A stretch of DNA of 64,000 bases from Asterias rubens. Its lineage: Eukaryota > Echinodermata > Asteroidea > Forcipulatida > Asteriidae. The translations under genes were made by a program, and so were the position numbers. The stretch lies in assembly GCF_902459465.1 (NCBI RefSeq), contig NC_047078.1, forward strand, positions 2,899,691 through 2,963,690, read 5' to 3'. Within the stretch, counting starts at the first letter, position 1. Each line of letters opens with the position of its first letter. The notes beneath the pieces were generated by a model. That model was not told where the DNA came from. It searched no databases and worked only from the letters and a program-made list of their open reading frames with translations. This document shows positions 10,486-21,402 of this stretch, piece by piece.

Positions 10486-10818
10486 TTAAAGACACTGGAC
10501 ACTGTTGGTATATGTCAAAGTGCAGTCTTCTCACTTGGAGTTGCGAGATAACTATGAAAGAAGAAGAAAGAAAAAAAAATTGTCACACGAAGTTGTGTGC
10601 TTTCAGATGGTTGATTTCGAGGCCTCAAATTCTAAAATTGAGGTCTCGAAATCAAATTCGTGGAAAATTACTTCTTTCTCGAAAACCTACGTCACTTCAG
10701 AGGGAGCCGTTTCTCACAATGTTTTATACTATCAACCTCTCTCCATTACTCGTTACAAAGCAAGGTTTTATTCTAATAACTATTTTAAGTAATTATAAAT
10801 AGTGTCCACTGCCTCTAA
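10486..10818 (+). mobile_element. Family A1 element with internal deletion
   Basis: TTAAAGACACTGGACACTG at the left; the stretch from ACTTGG jumps to AGTTGCGAGATAA, about 75 bp short of the consensus. The hairpin and right end are intact. A polypurine run (GAAAGAAGAAGAAAGAAAA) marks the usual AATGAAAGAAAAAAC site. Confidence 0.8.
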
Positions 10819-11712
10819 GTTCTTTTCAAACTGCTATGTTGGCGGTCACGTATACATAAGAGGAGTACATGAATACACGCGCTTAATGTGTGTCTAAAAA
10901 AAAACACGTGACAGATTAATTGTTGAGCGGGAAATTTGTTGCTATTTTTGGAACTAGAAAACTAAAGGGGCCATTTTCTTGTCCCCTATTGAATGCGTGA
11001 AGCTTTACCAAGCGTATTTTCCTCCTGTGTTTTAAGTTAAATAGAAAGTTTTTTCTCTTTTTAGAAAAGCAAAACTTCTTCTCAGCACGTGTCCATAAAA
11101 AGCCAGCGTGATTGGCTGAGAGCTGTAACAAGCGCGTACACACATGCACGTTCCAGCATTGTTTGACATCAAAGATGACAACCATGCCAATGCAAGTAGT
11201 CTATTATATTTTATTGTAGGTCAGCATATAATTCACATAAAGATCCATGTCATTTGAATGATTGCATTCATTTTGGTCGTGCATCTCCGCAGATGCTCCT
11301 CATCAAACTTCTCATTATGCATATCATTGTTATATGAAGGGCATGCAGGGCCAATATTTAAAACAGCCTTGTGAAGGTTATAAAATATGTATTGATTGAT
11401 CCAGAGTACCTCGAGACCGACTTCTGCAGAAAATCAATGATGCGCCGTAGAACAACTCGTTATGGCCGTTAATTGGGGTGATGAGTGGCATGGCACAGAC
11501 GCTGTAAACAGTTTGGTGTTTCTTAGGATCGTTGCTAGGTAGACTTGATATCAAGTCTGAGATCACGGTTATTTATCAGCATCATCCACGCAAAACTCTC
11601 CCCAAGTGGGCACTATTTCAGGCAGTAATGTGTTGGTTATCGGGTGGACTGAAAGCTACGATCACAGATTGGAACTATGACGGAGTTTAATTCACAAGAG
11701 GGCGCTTTTTTA
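10819..11712. other. Intergenic, no gene seen
   Basis: No exon supported. The stretch is free of family A, which next appears at 18.4 kb. Confidence 0.25.
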
Positions 11713-12246
11713 GGCGCCGTATCAAAATAGGCCAACGCGTTGTGAGGCGTTGCAACGCGTTGTAGGCATTTCCAAGCGTTGCTGGCGTTGTGGGGCGTTG
11801 TTGTGCGTTGGTAATTCTTACCCCGATTCGTATGTGCGTTGGCAGGCGTTGTAAGAACTGCCATTGTTATGTAGCAAACGTCGCGCTTCGGTAACTCCTC
11901 ATGCATATTCATCTTTACTTCTTGGTACTCATCTTTATTCATGCTTGTCCGAGTGCACACGCATGCTCTGATCGCGTAAATGGTATGTGCAATATTTATT
12001 TGAGGCACATTTTTATTTATTGTCCGATGTTTCGGAGTCAACTATTACTCACGGGCGGGGGTGCAAATTACTCGTGCAGACAATAATCATCGTTATAGTT
12101 TTCATTCGACCATTATCAAGTACAATACATACAACTTTAACTTACATAAAACTTCAATGCACAGAAGAGAGGCCTCTTGGCTGATAAGCAATTTGCAACA
12201 GCTTATTATTTTTTCGATTGATAAAAAACCCAAAAACATTCTGGAG

Positions 12247-12768
12247 ATGGAGCTGGAGATGACAGGGGTTGATTCTAACGAACGTATGATATTGGAAATG
12301 TCAGGCATACATCTACAACTACCAAATTTTCGTTCAACGTCATCGGACATTTATTACAAATTACGTTCCTTTTTAATTTCCTCCCTTTTGTTGACCAAAA
12401 TTATTGGCCAAAGATTGCCGTTGTGATCAATGTACGAGCAGTACCGGTACAAAGCATCATCCGGCCTCGAGCCTCGCCGTCCGTCAGGCACGCTTGACCG
12501 GCTAGCGCTGTGATGGAGCTCACGCTGAACTTTGATGTTGCATGCACTTTACCTAATTAGTTTGATACAAATTTCCTCATATTTTGGGTTTGCTTTCACC
12601 TTAGATGATGAAAATTTCAGAAGTAAATTGTAGTTATCCACGGATATCATGGCTCAATTTTTGTGGAGTTTGACAACGCAAGACTGATTTTAGTCTTTTG
12701 CTTTCTGATTCTTGGGGATCAAACAGTGTGCAAACTTGTGAGCTGGAGATGACGGGGGTTGATTCTTA
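12247..12768 (+). repeat. Internal ~600-bp repeat, unit 1
   Basis: First of three related segments. Shared landmarks are GGAAATGTCAGGCAT, CATCATCCGGCCT, CCGTCAGGCACGCTTGACC, GGAGCTCACGCTGAA and GAGATGACGGGGGTTGATTC. Confidence 0.75.
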
Positions 12769-12959
12769 ACTATTTAGCCACTGGACCCCAGCCGCCTAGC
12801 GATACACTGTATGCGGTAGGAGGAAACCTCGCTAGCTTGTGTTTGTAGAAAAAAAGGAACATCAAAAGAAAACTCGATAGTCATTCGTAGGTCTACGCAT
12901 TTGTTAATCCATCCAGTTGTTTATAAATCATTATTAATTCTCCTTTCACAGTTGACTTG

Positions 12960-13330
12960 TCGAAGCTAATGACGATGAAATAATTTAGCTCATACCAATT
13001 AGTAAACACAAAGGAAACTGTATTTATTCATCATTAATGATGATATTGTCGAAAACTAACTCCTTCGCATTTAATTAGTATGAGTATTGAGCCAGATAAA
13101 AGCCTTGAAAAGCTATTGTGTCCATTTTATCCTTACAACAAAATATTCGAGAGCCGATTATTGTTCCCAATGGGAGCTGGTACTTTTATACAAACATTAC
13201 CGAAAGGGTAAAAAATTGTGCATAAATATTAAGCTATCTTTTAAAAATTGAACTACGATTCCAGTTGTTTATGCAAGAATCTTGAAAAATTGGTTTTCAG
13301 AAACTCGGGCGGTGCAGGGACTAGAGGGTT
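12960..13330 (+). repeat. Left arm of a 370-bp inverted repeat flanking the FReD gene
   Basis: Runs from TCGAAGCTAATGACGATG to CGGGCGGTGCAGGGACTAGA. The reverse complement lies at 18048-18421 with only scattered differences, so the arms enclose 4.7 kb containing the FReD gene. This arm separates repeat units 1 and 2. Confidence 0.8.
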
Positions 13331-13364
13331 AACAACAGTACCGGTATTTTATTAAAATATCACC

Positions 13365-13998
13365 ATGATATTGGAAATGTCAGGCATGATACATCTACGA
13401 CTGTCAAATCTTTGTTAATAATATTAATATAATAATAAAACCATTCTTATATAGCGCATATCACCGTGAGGTCCCTATGCGCTGTAAAAGGAAATCAACA
13501 ATTATTGTACAGAGTAAACAGACATGTTTTCAACCGGGTTTTGAATTGTTCTGATGTCTCAGCCTGTTTAACAACCTCTGTTCAACGTCATCTGACATTA
13601 TTTACAAATTACTTCCCTTTTTTAATTATTTATCCCTTTTGTTGACCAAAATGACTGGTCAAAGATTGCCGTAGTGTTCATTGTACGAGCAGTGCCGGTA
13701 TCGAGCATCATCCGGCCTTGAGCCACGCCGTAGGTCAGGCACGCTTGACTGGCTAGTGCTGTGGAGCTCACGCTGAACTTTGATTTCGATGTGTTGCACT
13801 TTGACTAATTATTTTGATACAATTTTCCTCATATGTTAGGTTTGCTTTCACCTAAGATGTTGAAAATTTCAGAAGTAAATTGTAGTTATCCTCTGATATC
13901 ATGGCTAAATTTTTGTGGAGTTTGAATATGGCAGACTGATTTTAGCTTTTTGCTTTATGATTTTTGGGGATCAAAACTTGTCAAACTTGCGAGCTGGA
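13365..13998 (+). repeat. Internal ~600-bp repeat, unit 2
   Basis: Same landmarks as unit 1, with a ~150-bp insertion after TCTTTG (13416-13570) carrying TATATAGCGCATATCACCG, which resembles SINE-tail sequence. Confidence 0.7.
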
Positions 13999-14480
13999 GA
14001 TGACGGGGGTTGATTCTTAACAGCAGTATTTTATTAAAATGTCAGAATGATTTGAAATGTCGGGCATGATACATCTACAACTACAAAACATTCGTTCAAC
14101 TTCATTGGACAATTATATTTACAAATTAAGTCCCTTTATAATTTCTCCTTTTTGTTGACCAACAATATTAGCAAAAGATTGCCGTTGACCAGCATTGCGG
14201 AGCATCATCCGGCATTGAGCAACGCCGTCCGTCAGGCACGGTTGACCGGCTAGTGTTGTGTCGAGCTCACGCTGAATTTTTATACAATTATCCTCGTATG
14301 TTGGGTTTGATTTCATCTATTGATATTGACAATTTCAGAAGTACATTGCAGTCTCTTACGGCTAATTTAATGTGAAGTTTGAAAATGAAATAGTGATTTG
14401 GGGTTTTTGTTTTCCAACTGCATCTTTCAAACTTATTGATTCGGAAATGTCAGGCTTGATACATCTACAAATTTAAGACC
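13999..14480 (+). repeat. Internal ~600-bp repeat, unit 3
   Basis: Joined head to tail with unit 2 at GAGATGACGGGGGTTGATTC. It is shorter and more diverged, and ends near TCAGGCTTGATACATCTAC. Confidence 0.7.
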
Positions 14481-15164
14481 ATCTTTTTCCCACCCCTTTT
14501 TTCAGAATTCAATCATTCAGTAAACAAATCTTCACTCCTGTACAAATATGAAAAATAATTGTGTTGTGCCGTGAAGATTTCACACACAACAGCGCATTAT
14601 TGCACCAAAGGTCGTATTCCCTGACGCATTGATAACTTTGCATGCGTAATGCTCTTTATTTTATAAGGGGCCATGCTAAAGTGCGCCCTCTTGAGATATA
14701 TTCATTTTGTTTTCTAAGACGGAGATCAGTAGCGTGTGCCAGTCTCAAGCCGGATGTCTCTTCATTCAATAAATACATTATAACAGAGAGCATTTGTTTT
14801 GATTTGTTTGTGTACAGAACCAGTGTCTTCTTAATGTAACATCAGTAATTAGATTAGACATGGTACTTATACAGTCACTCCAAAGACCCAAAGTTTGGTC
14901 GTTAAATTGCAGGTACAACTTATGACTCAATATTTCACTATCACTGGTCTGTTGTCTACGGTAATGTTAACGAGTGGCATGTTATTCTTTTGTTTTCAGC
15001 CTACACCTCACGGCAGCGTGTGTAGAGTGTGATTCCTTTTAGATTCAGTCACCCGTACGATGTACCGCACCAACGCACGGGCCTACTTGATATTTTAATA
15101 TCAACACATCGCTTCCTTTTGTCATTTAAACTAACAGGAACAGGCAGAGTTAATGAGCTCAGTA
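14481..15164. other. Unique-looking interior of the 3.6-kb element
   Basis: No coding support; the ORF at 14642 is short and unrecognised. Confidence 0.25.
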
Positions 15165-15310
15165 TACAACGCGTTGCAACGGTCAAAAACGCGTTGTGGA
15201 AATAAATTACCCAACTTATTTTTTTACAACGCTTGCCAACGCCTCTGCCGTTGCAACGCGTTGCAACGCGTTGGGCTATATTGATACGGCGCCTTAGGCA
15301 ACGGGTAGAC

Positions 15311-15318
15311 TATAAAAG
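15311..15318 (+). promoter_or_regulatory. TATA box of the FReD gene
   Basis: TATAAAAG followed by a GC-rich CCGCGG lies 174 bp before the chosen ATG, with no intervening splice site needed. Transcription would start near 15340. The box lies 17 bp beyond the end of the 3.6-kb element. Confidence 0.6.
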
Positions 15319-15484
15319 CCGCGGTCGCAGACTTGGAACCAAGCCTATCATTATGTAGGTTAGTGAGCACACGTAGGATGCTTTGCAAACAGACTCATAT
15401 GTAAACTGTCTCTTCAAATCTACACAAACACAGTTGATCATTGATATTCTAGTTTTGAAGTCACAATCTACCACGGACGTCAAC

Positions 15485-16477
15485 ATGGAGATGTATGTGA
15501 TAGTCTTGTATCTAGTCTACATGTTTCAGAAGGGGCAATGTGGTTATTGTCAGAGATTTGAGACCGAGATGGTGTTTCACAGTGCAAACAACCGTGGTAT
15601 GGTCAACCACACATTTCAGACGAAGATGGTATCTTCGCCAGTGCTGTGCGGTCGAGATTGCAGTTCGATACCGCAGTGCACATCTTTCAACTATAACAAA
15701 ATTGAGGGATTTTGTGAGCTGAACAATGCAACAAGAATGATTTATCCAGCTGACTTTGTTGAGATACAAGGTACTGTATACTACGATGAAAACATGGATA
15801 CCGTTGCGTTTTCGCTGTCTGATTTAGATAATAGCAGTTGTAAGATGCTACACCGGGCTGGACATCATAGCAGTGGTATCCACACCATTTACCCTTTGGG
15901 TATACCAGCCGGCCTGGATGTCTACTGCGATATGGCGACCGATGGAGGAGGCTGGGCGGTCTTCCAGCGTCGCAAAGACGGCACTGTTGACTTCTATCGC
16001 GCATGGGGGGACTACCAGTCCGGCTTCGGTGATCCCTCGGGTGAGTTCTGGCTCGGGAATGATATCCTGCGTAAATTAACCGAGTTGTCCCCGGGACGGT
16101 GGCAACTTCGGGTGGATCTCCGCGACTGGGACAACACCGACGTTTTCGCGACTTATAATGGGTTCTCCGTTACCGGTGAGGACTATGTTCTCCATCTAGA
16201 CTCCTACGTGGATCAAGGTGGAGCGGGCGACTCTCTTCTATCCCACAACGGAAGGAAATTCTCGACAACGGACCGCGACAATGACGAGGCTTCGTGGAGT
16301 TGTGCGGACGATTGGCATGGAGCATGGTGGTATGAACAATGTTTTGCTTCTCACCTTAACGGCGTGTACCTCCCTGGTCCAGAAAAGGTATACAGGAGAG
16401 GCATAGCATGGGCATCTTGGAAAGGACTTGCGTACTCACTAAAGGAATGCAGCATGAAAATACGCGAAATTGTGTAA
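15485..16477 (+). CDS. Secreted PAN/apple plus fibrinogen-related (FReD) protein, single exon
   Basis: 330 residues. Residues 1-18 form a signal peptide (hydrophobic VIVLYLVYMF). About 25-105 is a PAN/apple-like domain with C55, C59, C65 and C77. About 118-328 is a complete fibrinogen C-terminal domain: C119/C148 and C273/C286 are the expected disulfides, DGGGW is at 153-157, the calcium loop DRDND is at 263-267, and GAWWYEQC and LNG are in place. N-glycosylation sites are at N41, N81 and N116. Such proteins (ficolins, FREPs) are soluble or matrix lectins that bind acetylated sugars; innate recognition is inferred. The frame is open upstream to 15383, but the ATG at 15485 has a good context and starts the signal peptide. 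An intronless FReD is unusual in vertebrates but not among invertebrate expansions. Confidence 0.93.
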   Translation: MEMYVIVLYLVYMFQKGQCGYCQRFETEMVFHSANNRGMVNHTFQTKMVSSPVLCGRDCSSIPQCTSFNYNKIEGFCELNNATRMIYPADFVEIQGTVYYDENMDTVAFSLSDLDNSSCKMLHRAGHHSSGIHTIYPLGIPAGLDVYCDMATDGGGWAVFQRRKDGTVDFYRAWGDYQSGFGDPSGEFWLGNDILRKLTELSPGRWQLRVDLRDWDNTDVFATYNGFSVTGEDYVLHLDSYVDQGGAGDSLLSHNGRKFSTTDRDNDEASWSCADDWHGAWWYEQCFASHLNGVYLPGPEKVYRRGIAWASWKGLAYSLKECSMKIREIV

Positions 16478-18047
16478 GCTCGATGTTCGTTTGATTCACA
16501 CCTTTATGGGTAACTTGGAAAGGGTCAAAAATATATCAAGAAGAAAATAATTATGACACTGCAAAGGGATCCATTTTAGAAGCAGAGCTTGCAGGCAATG
16601 GTCCCTTAAGACATGCATTTGCATTGCGCCAAAGAAAAACTTTATAACAATTCTGTGAACCGCGTGGCACTCAAACGTTTTGACTCTATAGCGTCAATAT
16701 TTTGAAACTACATGTACGTGGTTTATTTCCCGCTTATTTTTCAATGAGACACGCTCGGTGTTTTACAGGTAAGACATCTCCTCTGTTAAAAAAACGTTCC
16801 GTATCATGCCACCACTTTTCCACTCACTTCCACAAAAAAGACTAATATCTCTTGTTTGTCATGAGTAAACTTGACACTATTTTATAACATATTGAAAGAA
16901 AGAAAGAGAAAATGGTGGCAGGATACGGACACTTTTTGGATAATATTATAATAATATTTAATAATATTTATTCGGGCAATCACATTTACAAGCACATGTA
17001 CATACATTAAACATACTTTAGAAAACAAAGTGAAACAGCAGTGGGTGCCCAGGAGAGCATAAAAGTAAACAAAATAATAATAACTATCGCCAAAAGGCGT
17101 ATGTCTCCTAAAATGTTCTGGCGTTTGTTCGAATCTGATGACGCTAAGGCGCCTTGTCAAAACCTCCCGGGCGTTCCTCTGCTGACAGTCTGCGGACTGG
17201 ACAGCAAATACCGCCGTTGCTAAGGACCTGTGGACAGTCTGTGGAAGAACGGCCATGTGCGTTGAAGCGCGGCGAAGTTAATGAGCTATCCTTGCCGGGC
17301 GCTATTGTTAGTATAACATTAAGTCTCATGAATAAACAAGTTGTATTTTCAGGTCATAAATATCAGCGGCTTGGACGCGGACCGGCCGTGCTCTTCCAGA
17401 ACAATACATTTTTTACTCATGAATAACATCCTCCTGGAAGCGGACAGGCCGCACCGACAAGACAATTACACCATCCAGCGCTTGTGATAATCAGGGAACG
17501 ATTTCGCCTGTATCACATCGCAATTTGTGATGCAATTTTGATGATTTGCTATGCAATTGTAAAAAGTGCATCGCAAATGTTGCGATCCAATTTGCGAAGC
17601 ATAATTTGCAACATATATGCTTGATACAAAAATATCGATTTTTAACTTGAAACAATTCACATTTAATCGATTTTCCCGCAAGAAAAACGATGCTAAATTA
17701 ATAAGAAATCACCGCCGCCGCGACTACTTAACGTTTTCTTCCATGATGTTGAATACAATATGCTGCTCTGGCAGTTGGGCAAAATCGACCAATGAAAACA
17801 TTCGTTACGCGCTATATGTAAATTCAACAGCCAATAGAAACACCGGTCTCTAAAACTGTGGCTCCCCCCCCCCCCAGACATTGGACAAATCAGACTATCT
17901 GGTTGTTTTGACATGGAGACACACTCGCACAGGTGTGTAGATTTGTTTATTGGTGACGGTGACTTGGGATTTTATAAATAAGAAACTAATGTTTTCCGCT
18001 TGGAAAGTAAGAACGAACAGTTAAAATTGTCCCCTGGATACTCTGAC
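16478..18047. other. Intergenic, 3' of FReD
   Basis: No AATAAA lies close to the stop. 17130-17300 is CpG-richer, with two related blocks (GACAGTCTGCGGACTGGACA and GGACAGTCTGTGGAAG). 17500-17610 holds repeated GCAAATTGTGATGC-like short inverted motifs. A run of 13 C bases lies at 17865-17877. No exon is supported. Confidence 0.35.
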
Positions 18048-18421
18048 AACCCTCTAGTCGCTGCACCGCCCGAGTTTCTGAAAACCAATTTTTCAAGATT
18101 CTTGCAGTAAACAACTGGAATCGTAGTTCAATTTTTAAAAGATAGCTTAATATTCATGCACAATTTTTTACCCTTTCGGTAATGTTTGTATAAAAGTACA
18201 AGCTCCCATTGGGAACAATAATCGGCTCTCGAATATTTTTTTGTAAGGATAAAATGGACACAATAGCTTTTCAAGGTTTTTATCTGACTCAATGCTCAAA
18301 CTAATTAAATGCGAAGGCGTTACTTTTCGACAATATCAATATTAATGATGAATAAATACAGTTTCCTTTGTGTTTACTAATTGGTATGAGCTAAATTATT
18401 TCATCGTCATTAGCTTCGACC
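18048..18421 (-). repeat. Right arm of the 370-bp inverted repeat
   Basis: Reverse complement of 12960-13330. It includes TATAAAAGTAC in this orientation. It ends at the same AGCTTCGA boundary as the left arm. Confidence 0.8.
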
Positions 18422-18474
18422 CTTTTGTGTTTATTTCTGTTTTGCTTGGCATTATTTGCAGTTGATTTCTCAGT

Positions 18475-18842
18475 TTAAAGACATTGGACACTATTGGTAA
18501 TTGTCAAATTGACCAGTCTTCTCAACGTATGCATAAAAACATGTGAAAATTTGAACTCAATTGGTCGTCGAAGTTGTGAGAAAATAATGGAAGAAAATCC
18601 ACCCATGTCACACGAAGACGGTGCTTTCAGATGCTAAATTTCGCGACCTCAAATTCTAATTCTGAGGTCTCGAAAACAAAATCGAGGAAAATTAATTCAT
18701 TCCCGAAAACTACGTTATTTCAGAGGGAGCCGTTTCTCACAGTGTTGTATACTACCAACAGCTCCATATTGCATGTTACGAAGTAGGTTTGTATGCTAAC
18801 AATTATTTTGAGTAATTACCAACAGTGTCCACATGCCTATAA
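18475..18842 (+). mobile_element. Family A1 element, complete
   Basis: TTAAAGACATTGGACACT to GTGTCCACATGCCTATAAG. The central hairpin is CGCGACCTCAAATTC ... TGAGGTCTCG. Confidence 0.85.
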
Positions 18843-19002
18843 GTTTAAAATTATGGTTATTTCAATCACAAATAATTTCTTTCATTAGTTTGTAGACGGA
18901 AGTATTTATTAATTATTTCATCGGAAATAGTCATAAAAGACACACACACAAAAATAACTAGCACTTTCCGCAGATAACATAAGGCTATCAGCATAATGTT
19001 TT

Positions 19003-19388
19003 GAAGGCCCTGGACCCTGGACACCTTTAAAAAAAATCGTCAAAGACCACTGTTCTCACTTGTTGTATCCCAACATAAGATAACAAAGCTGTACAAGATT
19101 GGGCTTAGTTTGTCATAGAAGCTGCAAGAGAACAACGAAAGAAAACGCCCTTGTTGCAAAACCTTGTGTGCTTTCAGATGCCTAACAAAAGCTTCAGGTC
19201 TGAAGTCTTTTACGATTTGAGTGAGAAATTATACCTCTTTCTCAAAAACTACTTTTCAGAGGGAGCCGTTGCTCACAATGTTTTAGAATTTATGCTATCA
19301 AAAACACTTCATTGCTCGTTACCAAGTAAGTGTTTATGCTGAACAATTATGTTGAGTAATTACCAATAGCGTTTTGGTCTTTTTAAGG
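19003..19388 (+). mobile_element. Family A2 element, degraded ends
   Basis: Carries GTCAAAGACCACTG, AGCTTCAGGTCTGAAGTCTTTTA (the A2 hairpin) and CAGAGGGAGCCGTTGCTCAC. The left end has an imperfect GCCCTGGACCCTGGACACC. Confidence 0.75.
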
Positions 19389-20289
19389 CTACAGTTTCTG
19401 TTTTAAATACTGTAATTACTAATATTAATTCTGGTGAATGCAAAGACTTTATAAAAGAGTCTTTACCCATAAAAAGTCAGCTCGAGAAAAAAACGAATGG
19501 GATTACTGTTTGAACTCTGCGTCAGTTTTGACTATTTCTGAGTCACTTTGACCCAGATTCTGAGTCACGCTGACCCTGAAATGAGCCAAGCATCAATCAG
19601 GGTCAATTCTAGCCCATGTGTTTTTTAGATTGGGAAAGAACGTTTCATACATTCTGTGCATAATTTTTTTGGGGCTATGGGGACAATTTTAAACTTTATG
19701 TCTGTTTTTAGATGTATGCCTTTTCCTGTTTTTTAAAAATAATCTTTAGGTTTTTTTATGGCGTGTTTCTGCTAGTTTATGATTACATAATTTGTGTGTT
19801 TATGTATAGATTTTGCCTGTTTGTTGTTAATTGGAAACTTTAGACTATCTGCCAATCACAAAGAGAGGGTGCTCTTCACCAGGTAATGTCAACAACTTAG
19901 GAATAGAAGCATGAGTGACGGTCACTGACAGCAAATACCTTGTGTTTTGCGCGTTTTTGATTTTGTATTTTAGATTTAGCCAAACTGTACTTTGTTTTTT
20001 ATTACACATTGCCAGCATAAACCAAACTGTTCTGGAACAGGACGTACTGGACACGAATTCCCCAAGGATAACAAGCGGTGTGCATGAGTTTTGGGGAGTG
20101 TTTCTTCTTGGGTAATTAGCCAAAATTCCAAAATGCTGACCTACCAAAACTTGAATAGAAATCTGAAGTTTAGGTTTATGACAATGTATCTGATTTAATT
20201 TTCAAGAGGCTGAGAGACTTTTAAATATTTTTTGAGTATTTTTGAACTTTTAGCATTTACAATTGTTTGCTATATGAGTTGTGCACCCT
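19389..20289. other. Intergenic, no gene seen
   Basis: Short tandem-like CTGAGTCACTTTGACCCAGATT at about 19535-19580. A 100-codon ORF on the minus strand (19845-20147) has no motif or splice support. Confidence 0.25.
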
Positions 20290-20348
20290 TACCTGGTAGG
20301 TCTGCTGCCCTCTAGTGGCAGAGCTTTCAAAAAGTCTCCCATTCCATT
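20290..20348 (+). repeat. Family B half-element
   Basis: ACCTGGTAGGTCTGCTGCC ... AAAGTCTCCCATT matches the right arm of family B. Confidence 0.6.
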
Positions 20349-20448
20349 GTTCTTAATTCTGTAAAAACTTTGATAAATTTCAAAAAAAAAATTAATAATA
20401 ATAATTTATAGGGTGTGAACGAAAATCTCTAAATGAACTAATAATATA

Positions 20449-20863
20449 GGTTTTCTCGGTCAAATTCAGAAGATGAGCAGCCAATTTCATTTTCATGCGT
20501 TCGAATTAAAGCTGTTTGCCTCTCCAGTTGTTACTGCGTATCAAATTCAGAAGTCAGCCATTCAATTTCGTTTTGAGTAGATTCAAACTCCTTAAGCACT
20601 CTGTTCAATTTAGCGTATCGTCATTCTTTTTCGTGGCACACACGCCTCAAGCAAGAAGCGTCTGCGAATTTGAACGCTACTTTGAGGAATTGTTAAATTG
20701 AATGATTATTTTGTTAAACCGAATGACGCAAAATTTCATTTGACTAATCATAAAACGAAATCGAATGACCCTTTTCAGTAGTATTCAATTTCGCGCGAAA
20801 TAGAAAATAGCTTGGTGGTTAAATTAATTGGCTGATCATTTGCCGAAATTGACCGAGAAAACC
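20449..20863. mobile_element. MITE with GGTTTTCTCGGTCAA ends and TA duplication
   Basis: The ends are inverted repeats: GGTTTTCTCGGTCAAATTC and the inverse of AAATTGACCGAGAAAACC. TA lies outside each end (20447-20448 and 20864-20865), as for Tc1/mariner-type insertion. The interior repeats CAAATTCAGAAG and CAATTTCG/TTTCATTTG motifs on both strands. No transposase. Confidence 0.7.
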
Positions 20864-20934
20864 TAACAAGGTAATAATGACAAAAGCTATGGCCCACATC
20901 TAAAGCTTTGATCTGGGCCAAATTTATTAGAGTT

Positions 20935-21180
20935 ACTTTAAGACACTATTGGTATTTACTCAAGATAGTTGTTAACATAAAAACTCACTTGTTAACGAGC
21001 AATTGAGAGCTGTTGATAGTATAAAACATTGTGAGAAACGAATTCCTCTAAAGTATTGTAGATTTTGAGAAAGAGGTTTTTCTCACACACAAAAAATGAA
21101 TTGAGCTCTAGACCTCATCAGCTGATGTATCGAATTCAAGCATCTGAAAGCACACAAGTTGTGCGGCAAGGGTGAACATC
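20935..21180 (-). repeat. Family A fragment
   Basis: Right part of family A on the minus strand (GACACTATTGGTATTTACTC, AGTATAAAACATTGTGAGAAAC, AGCATCTGAAAGCACACAAG), broken after GTGCGGCAAGGGTG. Confidence 0.7.
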
Positions 21181-21402
21181 GTTCGCAGACTCTTTGTGAA
21201 TATACAAAAAAAAAATATGCCAACATTCTCCCTTTAAAGTGGAGCTGACTCTAAGTTTCATAGAAAAATTATAAACACTTTATCGCTCATTTTTGTATTT
21301 AATTTAAGCCCCTCAAGCCTTGAAATTTTATTCATTATTAGGCACTTGCTAATTGCTAACCGTGTGTGCAATTATAGATTCCTTGACAAAACTGTGGCTG
21401 TT

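Larger units (their letters stand above)
11713..15293. mobile_element. 3.6-kb non-autonomous TIR element, Harbinger-like
   Basis: The two ends are inverted repeats beginning GGCGCCGTATCAA, then a TATAG-like spacer, then CAACGCGTTG (about 28 of 30 bases match). TTA lies directly outside both ends (11710-11712 and 15294-15296), as expected for the 3-bp TWA duplication of PIF/Harbinger elements. Subterminal blocks on both sides are arrays of CAACGC/GCGTTG. The inside holds three related ~600-bp segments and one arm of a larger inverted repeat. No transposase frame is visible. It could instead be two independently inserted relatives in opposite orientation. Confidence 0.6.

Noticed and set aside
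10505-10802. Recurring 60-100 codon ORFs (here and near 8.1, 22.8, 24.5, 28.5, 37.8, 57.4 kb)
   Set aside because: They translate the same family A repeat in different frames; identical peptide fragments recur at every copy.
11637-12041. 134-codon minus-strand ORF
   Set aside because: It runs across the CAACGC-type terminal array of the 3.6-kb element; composition is explained by the repeat.
12061-12426. 121-codon plus-strand ORF
   Set aside because: Overlaps repeat unit 1, and the other two units do not keep the frame open.
15383-15484. N-terminal extension of the FReD protein
   Set aside because: The frame is open but begins without ATG; the ATG at 15485 has good context and directly starts a signal peptide.
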